NCBI GenBank assembly: GCA_902560675.1
Contig: CACEMP010000003.1
Coordinates: forward strand, 1 to 64,000
DNA: 64,000 nucleotides
Origin: an uncultured Alphaproteobacteria bacterium
GTDB taxonomy: Bacteria > Pseudomonadota > Alphaproteobacteria > HIMB59 > GCA-002718135
Reading direction: 5' to 3'
Within the stretch, counting starts at the first letter, position 1. The number at the start of each line of letters is the position of its first letter. The notes below the pieces were generated by a model. It ran no database searches. It was not told the origin of the DNA and was given only the letters and a program-made list of their open reading frames with translations. Of this stretch, positions 7,549 through 20,804 are shown in pieces. The position numbers and the translations under genes were made by a program.

Positions 7549-10500
7549 ATGAGTTTAGACCATATTAATTTAAAAAAAATTAGAAAATCATTTGGAAAAA
7601 TACCACTTGTAACCTCTTTACCAAATTTAGTTGAGGTTCAAAAAAGATCATATGATAGTTTCCTACAATTAAGAGTCGATCCAGATAAAAGAGATAATAT
7701 TGGTTTGCATGCAATTTTTAAATCAGTTTTCCCAATACATGACTACGCTGAAAGAGCCACAGTAGATTATGTAAGCTATAATTTAGGTGTTCCAAAATAT
7801 GATGTTGAAGAATGTAGTCAAAGAGGAATGACGTATGGAACACCATTACTTGTTAATTTCAGATTAATTATTTGGGATATAGATGAAATTGCTGGAACAA
7901 AATCAGTAAGGGACATCAAAGAACAAGAAGTATATATGGGTGATATTCCTTTAATGACTAAAAACGCGACCTTTGTTGTTAATGGAACAGAAAGGGTTGT
8001 AGTTAGTCAAATGCATCGTTCTCCTGGTGTATTTTTTGATCATGATTTTGGCAAAACACATACAAGTGGTAAATTTTTATTTAATGCAAGAATAATTCCA
8101 TACAGAGGATCTTGGCTTGACTTTGAACATGATGCTAAAAATAATATTCATGCAAGGATAGATAGAAAAAGAAAATTTCCTGTTACAACATTATTTAAAT
8201 GTTTATTAAGTGAAATGTCTGAGAAATATATTGCAGAGTGTGATAAAAATAAAATTGAGCCTGATTCAAAAAAAATTTTGGGAATGAGCTCCGAAGAAAT
8301 TTTAAGCACGTTCTACAATAATACTCTATATAAAAAAAATGAATTTGGTTGGCAGTTTAAAGAAGATTTATCTTTTTTTAGGGGTAAAATTTTAAACTTT
8401 AATCTGTTGGAGTCCAAAAACGGTAAAATATTAATTTCCAAAGGAACAAAAGTTAATCAAAAAATTATAAATGATCTTAAGAAAAAAAATCTATCTTCAC
8501 TTACAATCGATAATGAAGCTCTAATAGGCCACTATATAGCATCAGACATAATTGATGAGAAAACAGGAAAAATTTTCTATGAGGCTGGATTTGAAATTGA
8601 CGAAGGATTTATTGATTTTGCCAGTAGTTCTAAACTAAATAAAATAGATATTTTAAAAGTTGATAACATTGAAATTGGCTCATATATTAGAAGCACATTA
8701 CAACTTGATAAGGCTCGTTCTAGAGAAGAAGCACTTTTTGAAATTTTTAAAATCTTAAGACCTGGAGAACCTCCTACAATCGAAACTGCTGAAACACTAT
8801 TTAACAATCTTTTTTTTAATTCAGATAGGTATGATTTATCATCAGTTGGTAGATTAAAAATAAGTTCAAAATTTAAAAAACAAACTCCTGTTGAACAAAG
8901 GGTTTTAGACAAAAGTGATATTATTGATGTTGTTAATCATATGCACAATTTAATTGATGGCAAAGGAGACGTTGATGATATTGATCATCTTGCAAATAGA
9001 AGAGTTAGATCTGTTGGAGAACTCCTTGAAAATCAATATCGTATTGGTTTGTTAAAGATGGATAGAGCTATCAAAGAAAGATTAAGCTCGCTTGAGGTTG
9101 ACAATATTATGCCACAAGATATTGTTAATGCAAAACCCGTAGTTGCTTCGATTAAAGAGTTTTTTGGATTAAGTCAATTAAGCCAGTTTATGGATCAAAC
9201 AAATCCATTAAGTGAAATAACTCATAAAAGAAGAGTTTCTGCACTGGGCCCCGGTGGACTTAATAGAGAAAGAGCTGGATTTGAAGTAAGAGATGTTCAT
9301 CAGACACATTATGGAAGAATTTGTCCAATTGAAACACCTGAGGGCGCAAACATTGGATTAATAAACAGCTTAGCATCTTATTCAAGAATTAATAAATATG
9401 GATTTATCGAGACACCCTACAGAATTGTTAATAATGGTAAAGTTTCAGATAAGGTAATTTACTTAAGTGCAATAGATGAAGAGGATTTTGTAATTGCTCA
9501 AGCAAACGCAGAAATTGATAATAAAGGTAAATTTATAAATGAAATTGTAAGTTGTAGAAAAAATGGTGAATTTATTAATGCTAGCATAGAAGCAATTGAT
9601 TTAATGGATGTTTCTCCTCAGCAACTTGTATCCGTAGCTTCCTCATTAATTCCTTTTTTAGAAAATGATGATGCAAATAGAGCATTAATGGGCTCAAATA
9701 TGATGAGACAGGCAGTTCCACTTATAAAACCAAAGGCCCCACTAGTTGGTACAGGTATGGAGTATACAGTAGCAAAAGATAGTGGATCAACAGTAGTAGC
9801 AAAGAGAGAAGGTATAGTTGATCAATTGGATGCAAATAGAATTGTTATCAGAGTAACAGACAAAAATGACAAATCACTTAATAAAATAGATATCTATAAT
9901 TTATTAAAATTTCAAAGATCAAATCAAAACACATGTATAAGTCAAAGACCACTTGTGAATGTAGGAGATAAAATACTTAAAAATCAGGTTATAGCTGATG
10001 GTCCTGCAACTGAACTTGGAGAGCTCGCACTAGGTAGAAATGTCTTAGCAGCATTTATGCCCTGGAATGGATATAACTTTGAAGACTCGATTCTTATTTC
10101 TGAAAAAGTTGTTCAAGATGATGTTTTTACCTCAATACACGTAGAAGAATTTGAAGTTATGTCTAGAGACACAAAACTTGGTCCAGAAGAAATAACCAGA
10201 GATATACCTAATGCAAGTGAAGAAATGTTGATAAATTTAGATGAAACTGGCATTGTTTATATAGGCGCAGAAGTTTCATCAGGTGATATATTAGTTGGTA
10301 AAGTTACTCCTAAAGGTGAATCACCAATGACTCCTGAAGAAAAATTACTTAGAGCTATTTTTGGAGAAAAAGCTGCAGATGTAAAAGATACAAGTTTAAG
10401 AGTACCTCCTGGTGTAAAAGGAACTATTGTCGAGATAAGGGTTTTCTCAAGAAGAGGTATTGAAAAAGATGAACGTGCTATTAGCATAGAAAATCATCAA

Positions 10501-11754
10501 ATTGAAATTATTGCAAGAGATAGAGATGATGAGCTTAAAATACTTGAGAAAAGCTTTAGCAATCATTTGAGAGATTTATTGATAGGTAAAAAATTTATTT
10601 CAGGTAATGATAATTTTCAAAAAAATGAAAGTATTACTTATGACAAAATAGAAAATTTAAAATTAGGTGAGTTGTTAAAAATTAACATATCTGAAGAAAA
10701 AACAAATCATCAAGTAGATGCTTTGGTTAAAAACTATGAAAATCAATTAGGTAATATAAATCAAAAATTTGAAAATAAGATTGATAAAATTCAAAGTGGA
10801 GATGAGTTACTCCCTGGAGTTTTAAAGTTAATTAAAGTATTTATTGCTGTAAAAAGAAAATTACAGCCTGGAGATAAGATGGCTGGAAGACATGGAAATA
10901 AAGGAGTTATATCTAAAATATGTCCAGTTGAAGATATGCCATATATGGAAGATGGAACACCAGTTGATATTGTTTTAAATCCTTTAGGTGTGCCGAGTCG
11001 AATGAATATAGGTCAAATTTTAGAAACTCATCTTGGTTGGGCTTCAGCATCACTTGGTAGACAGGTTAATGAAATGATAAATAAAATGCAAAAAGAAGGT
11101 CAAACAAATGACTTAAAGAATAAGCTTTTAGATATATATGATTATGAAAATCATCAAAAGGCTATCCAAAAAATGAATGATGATGAAATTCTTGATTTAG
11201 CTGATAATTTGAAAGATGGAATACCATTTGCAACTCCAGTTTTTGATGGAGCGAAAGAAAAAGATATTTCAAAATTATTAGAAAAATCTGGTGTCTCAAT
11301 TACTGGTCAAGAAACATTATATGATGGTGTAACTGGTGAAAAGTTTGAAAGACCAGTAACTGTAGGCTATATGTACATGTTGAAATTACATCATTTAGTT
11401 GATGAAAAAATTCATGCTAGATCAATTGGTCCATATAGCTTGGTAACTCAGCAGCCTTTGGGTGGTAAAGCACAGTTTGGTGGACAAAGATTTGGTGAAA
11501 TGGAAGTTTGGGCTTTAGAAGCATATGGCGCAGCCTATACACTCCAAGAAATACTTACAATAAAATCTGATGATGTAGCAGGTAGAACAAAGGTTTATGA
11601 ATCTATTGTCAAGGGTGATAATAATTTTGAATCTGGTACTCCAGAGTCGTTTAATGTTATGGTTAAAGAGTTAAGATCTTTAGGTTTAAATTTAGAATTT
11701 AAGGAAAATATTAAAGAAAATAATTTAACAGACATGATAGGTAAAAATGAATAA
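7549..11754 (+). CDS. rpoB: DNA-directed RNA polymerase subunit beta
   Basis: 1401 aa from the ATG; an in-frame TTG lies one codon upstream, but the AAGGAA ribosome-binding site fits the ATG better. Beta forms one pincer of RNA polymerase and most of the rifampicin pocket. Visible landmarks: [20 protein letters not shown] at about residues 535-555 with wild-type (rifampicin-sensitive type) residues, [53 protein letters not shown] and the C-terminal [20 protein letters not shown]. Its stop overlaps the start of rpoC by 8 nt. Confidence 0.99.
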   Translation: MSLDHINLKKIRKSFGKIPLVTSLPNLVEVQKRSYDSFLQLRVDPDKRDNIGLHAIFKSVFPIHDYAERATVDYVSYNLGVPKYDVEECSQRGMTYGTPLLVNFRLIIWDIDEIAGTKSVRDIKEQEVYMGDIPLMTKNATFVVNGTERVVVSQMHRSPGVFFDHDFGKTHTSGKFLFNARIIPYRGSWLDFEHDAKNNIHARIDRKRKFPVTTLFKCLLSEMSEKYIAECDKNKIEPDSKKILGMSSEEILSTFYNNTLYKKNEFGWQFKEDLSFFRGKILNFNLLESKNGKILISKGTKVNQKIINDLKKKNLSSLTIDNEALIGHYIASDIIDEKTGKIFYEAGFEIDEGFIDFASSSKLNKIDILKVDNIEIGSYIRSTLQLDKARSREEALFEIFKILRPGEPPTIETAETLFNNLFFNSDRYDLSSVGRLKISSKFKKQTPVEQRVLDKSDIIDVVNHMHNLIDGKGDVDDIDHLANRRVRSVGELLENQYRIGLLKMDRAIKERLSSLEVDNIMPQDIVNAKPVVASIKEFFGLSQLSQFMDQTNPLSEITHKRRVSALGPGGLNRERAGFEVRDVHQTHYGRICPIETPEGANIGLINSLASYSRINKYGFIETPYRIVNNGKVSDKVIYLSAIDEEDFVIAQANAEIDNKGKFINEIVSCRKNGEFINASIEAIDLMDVSPQQLVSVASSLIPFLENDDANRALMGSNMMRQAVPLIKPKAPLVGTGMEYTVAKDSGSTVVAKREGIVDQLDANRIVIRVTDKNDKSLNKIDIYNLLKFQRSNQNTCISQRPLVNVGDKILKNQVIADGPATELGELALGRNVLAAFMPWNGYNFEDSILISEKVVQDDVFTSIHVEEFEVMSRDTKLGPEEITRDIPNASEEMLINLDETGIVYIGAEVSSGDILVGKVTPKGESPMTPEEKLLRAIFGEKAADVKDTSLRVPPGVKGTIVEIRVFSRRGIEKDERAISIENHQIEIIARDRDDELKILEKSFSNHLRDLLIGKKFISGNDNFQKNESITYDKIENLKLGELLKINISEEKTNHQVDALVKNYENQLGNINQKFENKIDKIQSGDELLPGVLKLIKVFIAVKRKLQPGDKMAGRHGNKGVISKICPVEDMPYMEDGTPVDIVLNPLGVPSRMNIGQILETHLGWASASLGRQVNEMINKMQKEGQTNDLKNKLLDIYDYENHQKAIQKMNDDEILDLADNLKDGIPFATPVFDGAKEKDISKLLEKSGVSITGQETLYDGVTGEKFERPVTVGYMYMLKLHHLVDEKIHARSIGPYSLVTQQPLGGKAQFGGQRFGEMEVWALEAYGAAYTLQEILTIKSDDVAGRTKVYESIVKGDNNFESGTPESFNVMVKELRSLGLNLEFKENIKENNLTDMIGKNE

Positions 11755-14700
11755 AGAACTAACGAATATATTTAATCAAAATCAAGGTGTTCAAAACTTC
11801 AATAGTCTAAAGGTTTCAATTGCTAGTCCAGAAGATATAAGATCTTGGTCATTTGGGGAAATTAAAAAACCAGAAACAATAAATTATAGAACGTTTAAAC
11901 CTGAAAAAGATGGGCTGTTTTGCTCTAGGATATTTGGACCAGTAAAAGACTACGAGTGTCTTTGTGGAAAATATAAAAGAATGAAATTTAGAGGTATCAT
12001 ATGTGAGAAGTGCGGCGTTGAGGTTACTCTATCAAAGGTAAGAAGGGATAGAATGGGCCATATTGAGCTAGCAGCTCCGGTTTCTCATATATGGTTTATG
12101 AAATCCTTACCAAGTAGAATTGCTACTCTTCTAGACATGACAATTAAAAATTTAGAAAAAGTTCTATATTTTGAACAATTCATTGTGGTTGAACCCGGTC
12201 TTACTGACTTGAAAAAAGGTGAAATACTCTCTGAAGAACAGTTCATTGAATACCAAGACGAATATGGTGAAGATTCTTTTAGTGCTGCGATTGGAGCTGA
12301 AGCTATAGAACAGATGTTATTAAATATTGATTTAGAAGCAGATTACAAACAGCTTAAAATAGACTTAACTGAAACCAAATCTGAACTAAAGAAAACAAAA
12401 ATTACAAAAAGAATTAAATTAATAGAATCATTTATTAACTCTAAAAATAAACCAGAATGGATGATTTTAAGAGTTCTACCTGTAATACCACCTGAACTCA
12501 GACCGCTTGTTCCATTAGATGGTGGAAGATTTGCTACTAGTGATTTAAATGATCTTTATAGAAGGGTTATTAATAGGAATAATAGATTGAAAAGATTAAT
12601 AGATCTGAGGGCCCCGGATATAATCATTAGAAATGAAAAAAGGATGTTACAGGAATCTGTAGATGCTTTATTTGATAATGGAAGAAGAGGCAGAGTAATA
12701 ACATCTACAAATAAAAGGCCACTCAAATCATTGTCTGATATGCTTAAGGGTAAGCAGGGTCGATTTAGACAAAATCTTTTGGGAAAAAGAGTTGACTATT
12801 CTGGGAGGTCAGTAATTGTTGTAGGGCCTAACTTAAAACTCCATCAATGTGGACTGCCAAAAAAAATGGCTCTAGAACTTTTTAAACCATTTATTTTCCA
12901 TAAACTTGACATATATGGTTGGGCTAATACTATAAAGGCGGCAAAAAAATTAGTTGAAAAAGAAGATCCAAGAGTTTGGGATATTTTAGAAGAGGTAATA
13001 AGGGAGCATCCAGTTCTTCTAAATAGAGCTCCTACTTTACATAGATTAGGTATACAAGCTTTTGAGCCAATATTAATTGAAGGTAAATCAATTCAACTTC
13101 ATCCACTTGTTTGCACAGCATTCAACGCTGATTTTGATGGAGATCAAATGGCAGTTCATGTTCCATTAAGTTTAGAAGCTCAACTAGAGGCAAGAGTTTT
13201 AATGATGAGTACAAACAATATTTTATCACCATCTAGTGGTAAGCCTATTATTGTTCCTTCACAAGACATTGTACTTGGGATCTATTATCTTTCAATAATA
13301 AGAGAAAATCAAAAAGGACAAGGAAGATATTTTGTCGATCTTAATGAAATACTTAAAGCACTAGAAAATAAAGATGTAAACCTTCATACTAAAATTTATG
13401 CTAGGATTAAGAACTATAATGGTGAGTTTGAAAAAGTTGAAACTACTCCTGGAAGAATGATTTTAGGAAATAATCTGCCATATAACCCTAATATAAAATA
13501 CGACATGGTAAATAAGGTTTTGACCAAGAAAGAGGTAAGTAACATTATTGATGCTGTTTATAGATTTTGTGGACAAAAAGAAACTGTACTATTTGCAGAT
13601 CATATAATGGAAACCGGTTTCAAATATGCAGCTTTAGCAGGTATTTCTTTCGGCAAAGATGATTTAATTATCCCAATGGATAAACAAATGCTTTTGGACC
13701 AGACTCAATCAAAGGTTCAAGAATACGAAAGTCAGTATCAAGATGGTTTAATTACACAGGGAGAAAAATATAATAAAGTTGTAGATGCTTGGTCGGAATG
13801 TACAAATAAAGTAGCTGATAAAATGCTTGAAGTTATTTCTAGTCCATCCGACGATCAACCAATAAATTCAGTTTATATGATGGCCCACTCTGGTGCTAGG
13901 GGATCCGCCGCTCAGCTGAAACAACTATCTGGTATGAGAGGTTTGATGGCAAAACCTTCTGGAGAAATTATTGAAAACCCAATAAAATCTAATTTTAAAG
14001 AAGGACTTTCTGTTTTGGAATATTTTACTTCAACACACGGAGCAAGAAAAGGACTCGCAGATACAGCACTAAAAACTGCAAGCAGTGGCTATTTAACTAG
14101 AAGACTTGTTGACGTTGCACAAGATGCGGTAATTAGAGAACAAGATTGTAACACTAAAAATGGAGTTATGGTTGAAGAAATTGTAGAAGCTGGAAATGTA
14201 ACTTCACCACTTTCTGAGAGAATACTAGGCAGAACGCCAGTTGAAAATATATTGGATGAAGAAAATAATATTCTAGTTGAATCGGGGGAAATTATAACAG
14301 AACAACACTTAGAAAAAATATCAAATCTTGGTTTGCGATCAATGAAGATAAGATCAGTTCTTACCTGTGAAACAGAAGATGGTATATGTGCAAAGTGCTA
14401 TGGAAGAGACCTAGCTAGAGGAACATCAGTAAATATTGGTGAAGCAGTTGGTATTATAGCTGCTCAATCAATTGGAGAGCCAGGTACACAATTGACAATG
14501 AGAACTTTTCATATCGGAGGTGCGGCAAGCTCTTCTGTAGAGCAATCAAATGCAATATCACCTATTGAAGGAACAGTTAAGTATGAAAACGTAAAAATTA
14601 TCAAAGACAAATTTAAAAACCAAATTGTATTGAGTAGAAATGCAAAAATTAAAATTCTAAATAATGAAGACGAAAAATTTTCGTCTTTCATACCTTTTGG

Positions 14701-15883
14701 CGCAAAACTATTAGTTAATGATAATGATAAAATAAAATCTAACCAAACTATAGCTGAATGGGATCCTTATACCTTACCAATAATTTCTGAAAAAAATGGT
14801 TATTCAAAATATGTCGACTTAAAGCAGGGAGTTTCATTCAGAGAGTCAATTGACGACACTACTGGCATATCAAGCAAAGTTGTTATTGATTGGAGTCAAA
14901 ACCAAAAAAGTAAAAATTTTAAACCTGCAATTAATATAGTTGAAAGTTTGGACGAAACTGACTCAGAGAATGTTATTTATTCAAACTATCCAATGTCAAT
15001 AGATACAATAATAAGTGTTGAAGAAGGTCAAGAGGTATTTGCTGGTCAGGTTCTTGCTAGAATACCAAAGGAGTCTTCTAAAACAAAAGATATAACTGGA
15101 GGTCTACCAAGAGTTGCAGAACTATTTGAAGCTAGAAAACCAAAAGATCCTGCAATAATGTGTGAGATAGATGGAAAAATTTCATTTGGAAAAGATTATA
15201 AAAATAAAAGAAGAGTTATAATTACTAGTATAGATGGCTCTGAGCAAATAGAATTACTGATTCCAAGATCTAAATATTTAAATGTTCAAGAAGATGATTT
15301 TGTAAAAAAAGGAGATATATTAGTTGAAGGAACACCTGTTCCCCATGATATACTTAGAATTCTAGGTGTTGAAGAACTAGCTAGATATTTAGTCAAGGAA
15401 GTTCAATCAGTATATAAGCTTCAAGGAGTTTATATTAATGACAAACACATTGAAACTATTGCAAGACAAATGTTACAAAAGGTTTTAATAAAAGATCCAG
15501 GAGACTCTTCATTGATGGTTGGAGAGCAAATCCATAGAAGAGATCTTATTAGTTTAAATAAAAAGTTAACTGCAGAGAAAAAAAATCCTATTAAATATGA
15601 GCCTGTCTTACTAGGTATAACTAAAGCTAGTTTACAGACAAATTCCTTTATTTCTGCAGCATCTTTTCAGGAAACAACTAAAGTTCTTACCGATGCAGCT
15701 ACTTTAGGAAAAGTTGATACACTTAATGGACTTAAAGAAAATGTCATTGTTGGCAGACTTATACCAGCTGGTACTGGAAGAATGACATCTGAATATGAAA
15801 AAATTGCTGCTGAAAAAGATAAGGAAATAATGATGCAGAATCAGTCCAAAATTGAAGAAAATACTGAAGAAAATATTGAATAA
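11747..15883 (+). CDS. rpoC: DNA-directed RNA polymerase subunit beta'
   Basis: 1378 aa. Beta' carries the catalytic Mg2+ site: [12 protein letters not shown] is at about residue 460. The N-terminal zinc site (CLCGKYK...CEKCGV) is near residue 70 and the second cysteine set ([15 protein letters not shown]) near residue 880. The bridge-helix/trigger-loop region includes [25 protein letters not shown]. Starts within the last codons of rpoB (ATGAATAA overlap). A roughly 100-nt spacer containing a possible promoter separates it from rpsL. Confidence 0.99.
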   Translation: MNKELTNIFNQNQGVQNFNSLKVSIASPEDIRSWSFGEIKKPETINYRTFKPEKDGLFCSRIFGPVKDYECLCGKYKRMKFRGIICEKCGVEVTLSKVRRDRMGHIELAAPVSHIWFMKSLPSRIATLLDMTIKNLEKVLYFEQFIVVEPGLTDLKKGEILSEEQFIEYQDEYGEDSFSAAIGAEAIEQMLLNIDLEADYKQLKIDLTETKSELKKTKITKRIKLIESFINSKNKPEWMILRVLPVIPPELRPLVPLDGGRFATSDLNDLYRRVINRNNRLKRLIDLRAPDIIIRNEKRMLQESVDALFDNGRRGRVITSTNKRPLKSLSDMLKGKQGRFRQNLLGKRVDYSGRSVIVVGPNLKLHQCGLPKKMALELFKPFIFHKLDIYGWANTIKAAKKLVEKEDPRVWDILEEVIREHPVLLNRAPTLHRLGIQAFEPILIEGKSIQLHPLVCTAFNADFDGDQMAVHVPLSLEAQLEARVLMMSTNNILSPSSGKPIIVPSQDIVLGIYYLSIIRENQKGQGRYFVDLNEILKALENKDVNLHTKIYARIKNYNGEFEKVETTPGRMILGNNLPYNPNIKYDMVNKVLTKKEVSNIIDAVYRFCGQKETVLFADHIMETGFKYAALAGISFGKDDLIIPMDKQMLLDQTQSKVQEYESQYQDGLITQGEKYNKVVDAWSECTNKVADKMLEVISSPSDDQPINSVYMMAHSGARGSAAQLKQLSGMRGLMAKPSGEIIENPIKSNFKEGLSVLEYFTSTHGARKGLADTALKTASSGYLTRRLVDVAQDAVIREQDCNTKNGVMVEEIVEAGNVTSPLSERILGRTPVENILDEENNILVESGEIITEQHLEKISNLGLRSMKIRSVLTCETEDGICAKCYGRDLARGTSVNIGEAVGIIAAQSIGEPGTQLTMRTFHIGGAASSSVEQSNAISPIEGTVKYENVKIIKDKFKNQIVLSRNAKIKILNNEDEKFSSFIPFGAKLLVNDNDKIKSNQTIAEWDPYTLPIISEKNGYSKYVDLKQGVSFRESIDDTTGISSKVVIDWSQNQKSKNFKPAINIVESLDETDSENVIYSNYPMSIDTIISVEEGQEVFAGQVLARIPKESSKTKDITGGLPRVAELFEARKPKDPAIMCEIDGKISFGKDYKNKRRVIITSIDGSEQIELLIPRSKYLNVQEDDFVKKGDILVEGTPVPHDILRILGVEELARYLVKEVQSVYKLQGVYINDKHIETIARQMLQKVLIKDPGDSSLMVGEQIHRRDLISLNKKLTAEKKNPIKYEPVLLGITKASLQTNSFISAASFQETTKVLTDAATLGKVDTLNGLKENVIVGRLIPAGTGRMTSEYEKIAAEKDKEIMMQNQSKIEENTEENIE

Positions 15884-15897
15884 ATTAAGATATTTCC

Positions 15898-15924
15898 TTG
15901 ACTTTCTCTACCTGAGTTTATAAA
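15898..15924 (+). promoter_or_regulatory. Candidate internal promoter upstream of rpsL
   Basis: TTGACT (15898-15903) and TATAAA (15919-15924) are separated by 15 nt in the 102-nt rpoC-rpsL spacer, the largest gap in this part of the block; TAAAGA at 15921 would give a 17-nt spacer. A GAGGAG Shine-Dalgarno lies just before rpsL. No terminator hairpin follows rpoC, so read-through from rpoBC is also expected. Confidence 0.4.
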
Positions 15925-15985
15925 GACCCCTACGATTTGTTAAAGGTCGTGGATATTTTATCCAAACACTTAACTTGAGGAGAAG

Positions 15986-16357
15986 ATGCCAACTATTAAT
16001 CAATTGGTTAGAAAAGGTAGATCTACTATAAAAAAGAGGAACAAAGTTCCTGCTTTGGAAAGCAGTCCACAAAAAAGAGGAGTATGCACAAGAGTGTATA
16101 CAACTACTCCAAAAAAACCAAACTCAGCTCTTAGAAAAGTAGCTCGTGTAAAACTTACTAATGGACAAGAGGTATCTGCTTACATTCCAGGTGAAGGACA
16201 TAATCTGCAAGAACACTCGGTTGTTTTAATTAGAGGTGGAAGGGTTAAAGATCTTCCAGGAGTTAGGTACCACATTTTAAGAGGCACTCTTGATACCCAA
16301 GGAGTTAGTTCAAGAAAGCAAAGAAGGTCACTTTATGGTGCCAAAAGACCAAAATAA
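15986..16357 (+). CDS. rpsL: 30S ribosomal protein S12
   Basis: 123 aa. S12 sits at the decoding centre. The [12 protein letters not shown] segment carries Lys43 and the [13 protein letters not shown] segment carries the second conserved Lys, both in the streptomycin-sensitive form; [10 protein letters not shown] precedes them. GAGGAG precedes the ATG. It opens the str operon and is 2 nt from rpsG. Confidence 0.99.
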   Translation: MPTINQLVRKGRSTIKKRNKVPALESSPQKRGVCTRVYTTTPKKPNSALRKVARVKLTNGQEVSAYIPGEGHNLQEHSVVLIRGGRVKDLPGVRYHILRGTLDTQGVSSRKQRRSLYGAKRPK

Positions 16358-16359
16358 TT

Positions 16360-16830
16360 ATGTCTAGAAGAAGAGCAGCAGAAAAAAGAAATATACTTCC
16401 AGACCATAAGTATAAAGATTTAGTTTTAGCAAAATTTATGAACAGAATCATGAATGATGGGAAAAAATCTATATCTGAAAAAATAGTATATGGAGCCTTC
16501 GATATTGTTGCAAAAAAAACAGAAAAAAGTCCAATTGAATTTTTTCATGATGCACTCAATAATGTTAAGCCTTCATTAGAGGTTAGATCTAGAAGGGTAG
16601 GTGGCGCCACATATCAAGTTCCAATGGAAGTAAGACCAAAACGCGCTCAAACTTTAGCAATGAAATGGATAGTTGACGCAGCTGTTAAGAGAAATGAAAA
16701 AACAATGAAAGAAAGAGTAGCTAATGAAATAGTTGATGCTTTTAATAATAAAGGTAATTCAGTTAAAAAGAGAGAAGAAACGCACAAAATGGCTGAAGCC
16801 AATAGAGCTTTTTCTCATTTTAGGTGGTAA
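16360..16830 (+). CDS. rpsG: 30S ribosomal protein S7
   Basis: 156 aa. S7 nucleates assembly of the 30S head and lines the E site. Conserved [10 protein letters not shown] start, [32 protein letters not shown] beta-hairpin region and AFSHFRW C-terminus are all present. Lies 2 nt after rpsL and 2 nt before the fusA ATG. Confidence 0.99.
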   Translation: MSRRRAAEKRNILPDHKYKDLVLAKFMNRIMNDGKKSISEKIVYGAFDIVAKKTEKSPIEFFHDALNNVKPSLEVRSRRVGGATYQVPMEVRPKRAQTLAMKWIVDAAVKRNEKTMKERVANEIVDAFNNKGNSVKKREETHKMAEANRAFSHFRW

Positions 16831-16832
16831 AG

Positions 16833-18911
16833 ATGTCTAGATCTCACAATTTATCTAAATATAGAAATATCGGAATTATGGCTCACATAGATGCTGGTAA
16901 AACAACAACTACAGAGAGAATATTGTATTATACTGGGAAATCACACAAGATAGGTGAAGTGCACGATGGTGCAGCAACTATGGATTGGATGGAGCAGGAA
17001 CAAGAAAGAGGAATTACAATAACTTCAGCAGCTACTACATGTTTTTGGAAAGATTATCGAATCAATATAATAGATACACCAGGACACGTAGATTTTACGA
17101 TAGAAGTAGAAAGATCATTGAAAGTTCTTGATGGAGCCGTAGCCGTTTTTGATGGAGTTGCTGGAGTAGAGCCACAATCGGAAACAGTTTGGAGGCAAGC
17201 TGATAAATATAATGTACCAAGAATGTGCTTTATTAATAAATTAGACAGAACAGGTGCAAATTTTTTTATGTGTGTTGATATGATAACTGAAAGGTTAGGC
17301 TCATACCCACTTGTAACACAATTACCAGTGGGTATTGAAAGTGACCTTAAAGGTGTTGTTGATTTAGTTAATAATAATGCAATTATTTGGCAAGACGAAA
17401 GCTTAGGTGCAAAATTTGATGTTGTCGATATTCCTGATGAACTTAAAGATCAGGCTAAAGAGTATAGAGAGAAACTTGTTGAGAAGGCAGTTGAAGAAGA
17501 TGACAAGATAATGGAAAAATACTTAGACGGTAAAGAACCCACTGTAGATGAGTTAAAAAAATGTATTAGAATAGGAACAATTAAAGGTTCGTTTGTGCCT
17601 GTTCTGACTGGTTCTGCATTTAAGAATAAAGGTGTTCAACCTTTATTAGATGCAGTTATTGATTACATGCCATCACCAGAAGATGTTGAGAGTGTTAAAG
17701 GTACAGATGTAAATGATTCCTCTAGTGAACTTTCAAGAAAATGTGATGATAATGAGCCTTTTAGTGCCCTTGCATTCAAAATAATGACTGACCCATTTGT
17801 AGGTAGTCTTACATTTACAAGGATTTATTCAGGTTCAATTAATACAAAAGACTCCGTTTTAAATTCAAACTCAGGAAAAAAAGAAAATATCGGAAGAATG
17901 TTGTTAATGCATGCAAACAATAGAGAGGAAATTAAGACCGCTAATGCAGGAGATATAGTTGCTTTAGTTGGTTTAAAGGAAGTAACCACTGGTGAGACAT
18001 TGTGCGATATTAATAAGCCAATTGTTCTTGAACGAATGGATTTTCCTGATCCAGTTATAGAAGTTGCTGTTGAACCCAAAACTAAAGTAGATCATGAAAA
18101 AATGGGACAAGCACTTTCAAGATTAGCGCAAGAAGATCCAAGCTTCAGAGTTACTACCGACCATGAAAGTGGACAAACTATTATAAAAGGTATGGGCGAA
18201 TTACACTTAGAAATTCTTGTCGATAGAATGAAAAGAGAATTTAAAGTAGAAGCAAATGTTGGAGCACCACAAGTAGCATACAGAGAAACAATTTCAAACT
18301 CATTTGATGTAGATTACACCCATAAAAAACAATCTGGAGGTGCAGGACAATTTGCCAGAGTAAAAATAAAATTTGAACCAGGAGAGCCAGGAAGTGGTTA
18401 TGAATTTGTTAACCAAATTAAAGGTGGAAATATTCCTACTGAACACATCCCTGGAGTTGAAAAAGGACTTATAGCTCAACAACAAACCGGAGTTATAGCA
18501 GGTTTCCCATGTATAGATTTTAAAGCAGTTTTATACGATGGTGCATACCATGATGTTGACTCAAGTGTTCTAGCCTTTGAAATTGCGGCCAGAGCAGCTT
18601 TCAGGGAGGGTATAGCAAAAGCGAATCCTGTCTTACTTGAGCCAATGATGAAAGTTGAGGTTGTAACACCTGAAGAATATATGGGTGATGTTATTGGTGA
18701 TCTAAATAGTAGAAGAGGTCAAGTTCAAGAAATGTCAACAAGAGGTAATGCAAATGTTGTTGATGCTATGGTTCCATTAGCCAACATGTTCGGTTATGTA
18801 AATAATCTTAGATCTTTATCTCAAGGAAGAGCAAATTATACAATGCAATTTGATCATTACGAGCAAGTTCCTTCTAATGTTGCAGATGAAGTAAAGGCAA
18901 AGTTAGCTTAA
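16833..18911 (+). CDS. fusA: Translation elongation factor G
   Basis: 692 aa from the ATG at 16833; an upstream in-frame GTG (16824) would overlap rpsG, and AGGTGG just upstream fits the ATG. EF-G drives translocation. G1 [16 protein letters not shown]3 DTPGHVDF, G4 [10 protein letters not shown]; domain IV includes [18 protein letters not shown] and the C-terminal domain [15 protein letters not shown]. The stop codon overlaps the rpsJ ATG by one base; the tuf gene normally found after fusA is absent. Confidence 0.99.
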   Translation: MSRSHNLSKYRNIGIMAHIDAGKTTTTERILYYTGKSHKIGEVHDGAATMDWMEQEQERGITITSAATTCFWKDYRINIIDTPGHVDFTIEVERSLKVLDGAVAVFDGVAGVEPQSETVWRQADKYNVPRMCFINKLDRTGANFFMCVDMITERLGSYPLVTQLPVGIESDLKGVVDLVNNNAIIWQDESLGAKFDVVDIPDELKDQAKEYREKLVEKAVEEDDKIMEKYLDGKEPTVDELKKCIRIGTIKGSFVPVLTGSAFKNKGVQPLLDAVIDYMPSPEDVESVKGTDVNDSSSELSRKCDDNEPFSALAFKIMTDPFVGSLTFTRIYSGSINTKDSVLNSNSGKKENIGRMLLMHANNREEIKTANAGDIVALVGLKEVTTGETLCDINKPIVLERMDFPDPVIEVAVEPKTKVDHEKMGQALSRLAQEDPSFRVTTDHESGQTIIKGMGELHLEILVDRMKREFKVEANVGAPQVAYRETISNSFDVDYTHKKQSGGAGQFARVKIKFEPGEPGSGYEFVNQIKGGNIPTEHIPGVEKGLIAQQQTGVIAGFPCIDFKAVLYDGAYHDVDSSVLAFEIAARAAFREGIAKANPVLLEPMMKVEVVTPEEYMGDVIGDLNSRRGQVQEMSTRGNANVVDAMVPLANMFGYVNNLRSLSQGRANYTMQFDHYEQVPSNVADEVKAKLA

Positions 18912-19219
18912 TGGAAAATCAAAATATAAGAATAAGACTAAGAGGGTTTGATAATAAATTATTAGACAGCAGCACTAATGATATAATTAATACTGCTAAA
19001 AGAACTGGAGCCAAAGTTAAAGGTCCAATCCCTCTGCCTACAAGATTTGAAAGATTTACTGTCAACAAATCGCCTCACGTTGATAAAAAAAGTAGAGATC
19101 AATTAGAAATTAGAACGCATAATCGCCTACTAGATATAATTGATCCAACCCCTCAAACTGTTGATGCCTTAATGAAACTTGATCTTTCAGCCGGTGTTGA
19201 AGTAGATATAAAGATTTAA
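18911..19219 (+). CDS. rpsJ: 30S ribosomal protein S10
   Basis: 102 aa. S10 is a 30S head protein and also the NusG/NusB partner in transcription antitermination. [14 protein letters not shown] and [17 protein letters not shown] signatures are clear. Its ATG shares a base with the fusA stop, so the str and S10 operons are fused here with no room for a separate promoter. Confidence 0.99.
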   Translation: MENQNIRIRLRGFDNKLLDSSTNDIINTAKRTGAKVKGPIPLPTRFERFTVNKSPHVDKKSRDQLEIRTHNRLLDIIDPTPQTVDALMKLDLSAGVEVDIKI

Positions 19220-19220
19220 A

Positions 19221-19865
19221 ATGTTAAGATCTGGTTTAATAGCAAAAAAAATTGGGAATTCGTCTTACTTTAGTGAGAAAGGTGAAGCCACCAATGTAAC
19301 TATTCTAAAGATAGATGAATGTATTGTTTCAGGCATTAAAACTAATGAAAAAAATGGCTACACAGCCGTTCAACTTGCTAGCATTGATACAAAAAAAGAT
19401 ATAAATAAAATCAACAAACCTCAAAGAAAATTATTTAGTTCAATTAATCTAAAACCAAAAAAAATTATTAAAGAATTTAGAGTGGATAATGAAAACATAT
19501 TAGAAGTAGGAACTAAACTTGATGTTTCACACTTTACAAAAAATCAATTTATAGATGCAAGTAGCTTTTCAATTGGAAAAGGATTTGCCGGTGTCATGAA
19601 ACGTCACAATTTTGCTGGTTTACGTGCTTCACATGGTGTTTCAATCTCACATAGATCTCATGGTTCTACTGGACAAAATCAAGATCCAGGTCGTGTATTT
19701 AAAGGAAAGAAAATGGCTGGTAGAATGGGTTCAAAAAAAGTCACTAAACAAAATTTACAAGTTATTGATATAGACCAAAAAAACAATTTATTAGTTTTAA
19801 AAGGCTCAGTGCCTGGTAGAAAAAATTCAATCGTGTTTTTAAAAGATTCAGTAAAGAAAAAATAA
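19221..19865 (+). CDS. rplC: 50S ribosomal protein L3
   Basis: 214 aa. L3 nucleates 50S assembly and reaches the peptidyl-transferase centre. The N-terminal LIAKKIGNSSYF start, SHGVSISHRSHGSTGQNQDP loop (with the Gln methylated in other bacteria) and PGRVFKGKKMAGRMG extension are present. Starts 1 nt after rpsJ. Confidence 0.99.
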   Translation: MLRSGLIAKKIGNSSYFSEKGEATNVTILKIDECIVSGIKTNEKNGYTAVQLASIDTKKDINKINKPQRKLFSSINLKPKKIIKEFRVDNENILEVGTKLDVSHFTKNQFIDASSFSIGKGFAGVMKRHNFAGLRASHGVSISHRSHGSTGQNQDPGRVFKGKKMAGRMGSKKVTKQNLQVIDIDQKNNLLVLKGSVPGRKNSIVFLKDSVKKK

Positions 19866-19866
19866 T

Positions 19867-20490
19867 ATGAAAAAACCAATTGTAAATTTAAATAATAAAG
19901 AAGTTGGCAATTTAGAAATTGATGAAAAAATTTTTGGATTAAAGACATACCCAGATATTATTCATCACTATATTAGGTATCAAAATGCCAAAAATAGACA
20001 GGGATCTCATAAAACAAAATCAAGATCTGAGGTTAGCGGAAAGAGCAAAAAGCCTTTCTCTCAGAAAGGTACTGGTAATGCTAGGCAAGGAAGTAGTAAG
20101 CCACCTAACTTTAGGGGTGGAGCTGTAGCAATGGGTCCGCAAAACAGGGATTATACTTTTAAGCTAAATAAAAAAGAAAAAATGTTAGCTATTAGATCAG
20201 CTCTTTCAACAAAATTATTGGATAATCAATTATTATTTATAGATACATTTAAGTTAGACAACCATAAGACTAAAGAATTAGATAAATCACTTAAAAATTT
20301 TGAATATACTTCTGCGTTATTTATTTATTCTGAAAATGGAATAGATAAAAATTTTAAACTTGCTTCATCTAATATACCAAGAGTATCGGTTCTAAATCAA
20401 AAAGGTTTAAATGTTAGAGATTTAATTAATAATGATAAAGTCTTTATCGAGAAAAATACTGTAGAAGAATTATCAAAGAGGCTTGCATGA
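19867..20490 (+). CDS. rplD: 50S ribosomal protein L4
   Basis: 207 aa. L4 lines the exit tunnel; the long loop KPFSQKGTGNARQGSSKPPN, the macrolide-relevant part, is intact. In E. coli L4 represses this operon; I see no comparable leader because rpsJ overlaps fusA. Overlaps rplW by 4 nt. Confidence 0.98.
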   Translation: MKKPIVNLNNKEVGNLEIDEKIFGLKTYPDIIHHYIRYQNAKNRQGSHKTKSRSEVSGKSKKPFSQKGTGNARQGSSKPPNFRGGAVAMGPQNRDYTFKLNKKEKMLAIRSALSTKLLDNQLLFIDTFKLDNHKTKELDKSLKNFEYTSALFIYSENGIDKNFKLASSNIPRVSVLNQKGLNVRDLINNDKVFIEKNTVEELSKRLA

Positions 20491-20804
20491 GAAAATTACA
20501 TAAAGAAATATCATCTGAGCGCGCATTGAGTATAATAAAAAGACCTATAACCACTGAAAAATCTACAAATCTTCAACAATTTAATCAGTATACATTTATG
20601 GTATCAAAAGATTCTAATTCAAATGAAATTAAACAAGCTATTGAAAAAATCTTTAAAGTAAAGGTTACAAAAATTAATACTTCAATTAGTAGAGGAAAAT
20701 TAAAATCATTTAAAGGTAATATTGGATTTAGGAATGATTTTAAAAAAGCAGTCATTACTCTAAAAGAAGGTAATACTATTGATCCCTCACTGGAGATTAA
20801 ATAA
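20487..20804 (+). CDS. rplW: 50S ribosomal protein L23
   Basis: 105 aa. L23 is at the tunnel exit, the docking site for trigger factor and [15 protein letters not shown] near residue 18 and the [16 protein letters not shown] segment identify it. Overlaps rplD by 4 nt and rplB by 1 nt. Confidence 0.98.
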   Translation: MRKLHKEISSERALSIIKRPITTEKSTNLQQFNQYTFMVSKDSNSNEIKQAIEKIFKVKVTKINTSISRGKLKSFKGNIGFRNDFKKAVITLKEGNTIDPSLEIK

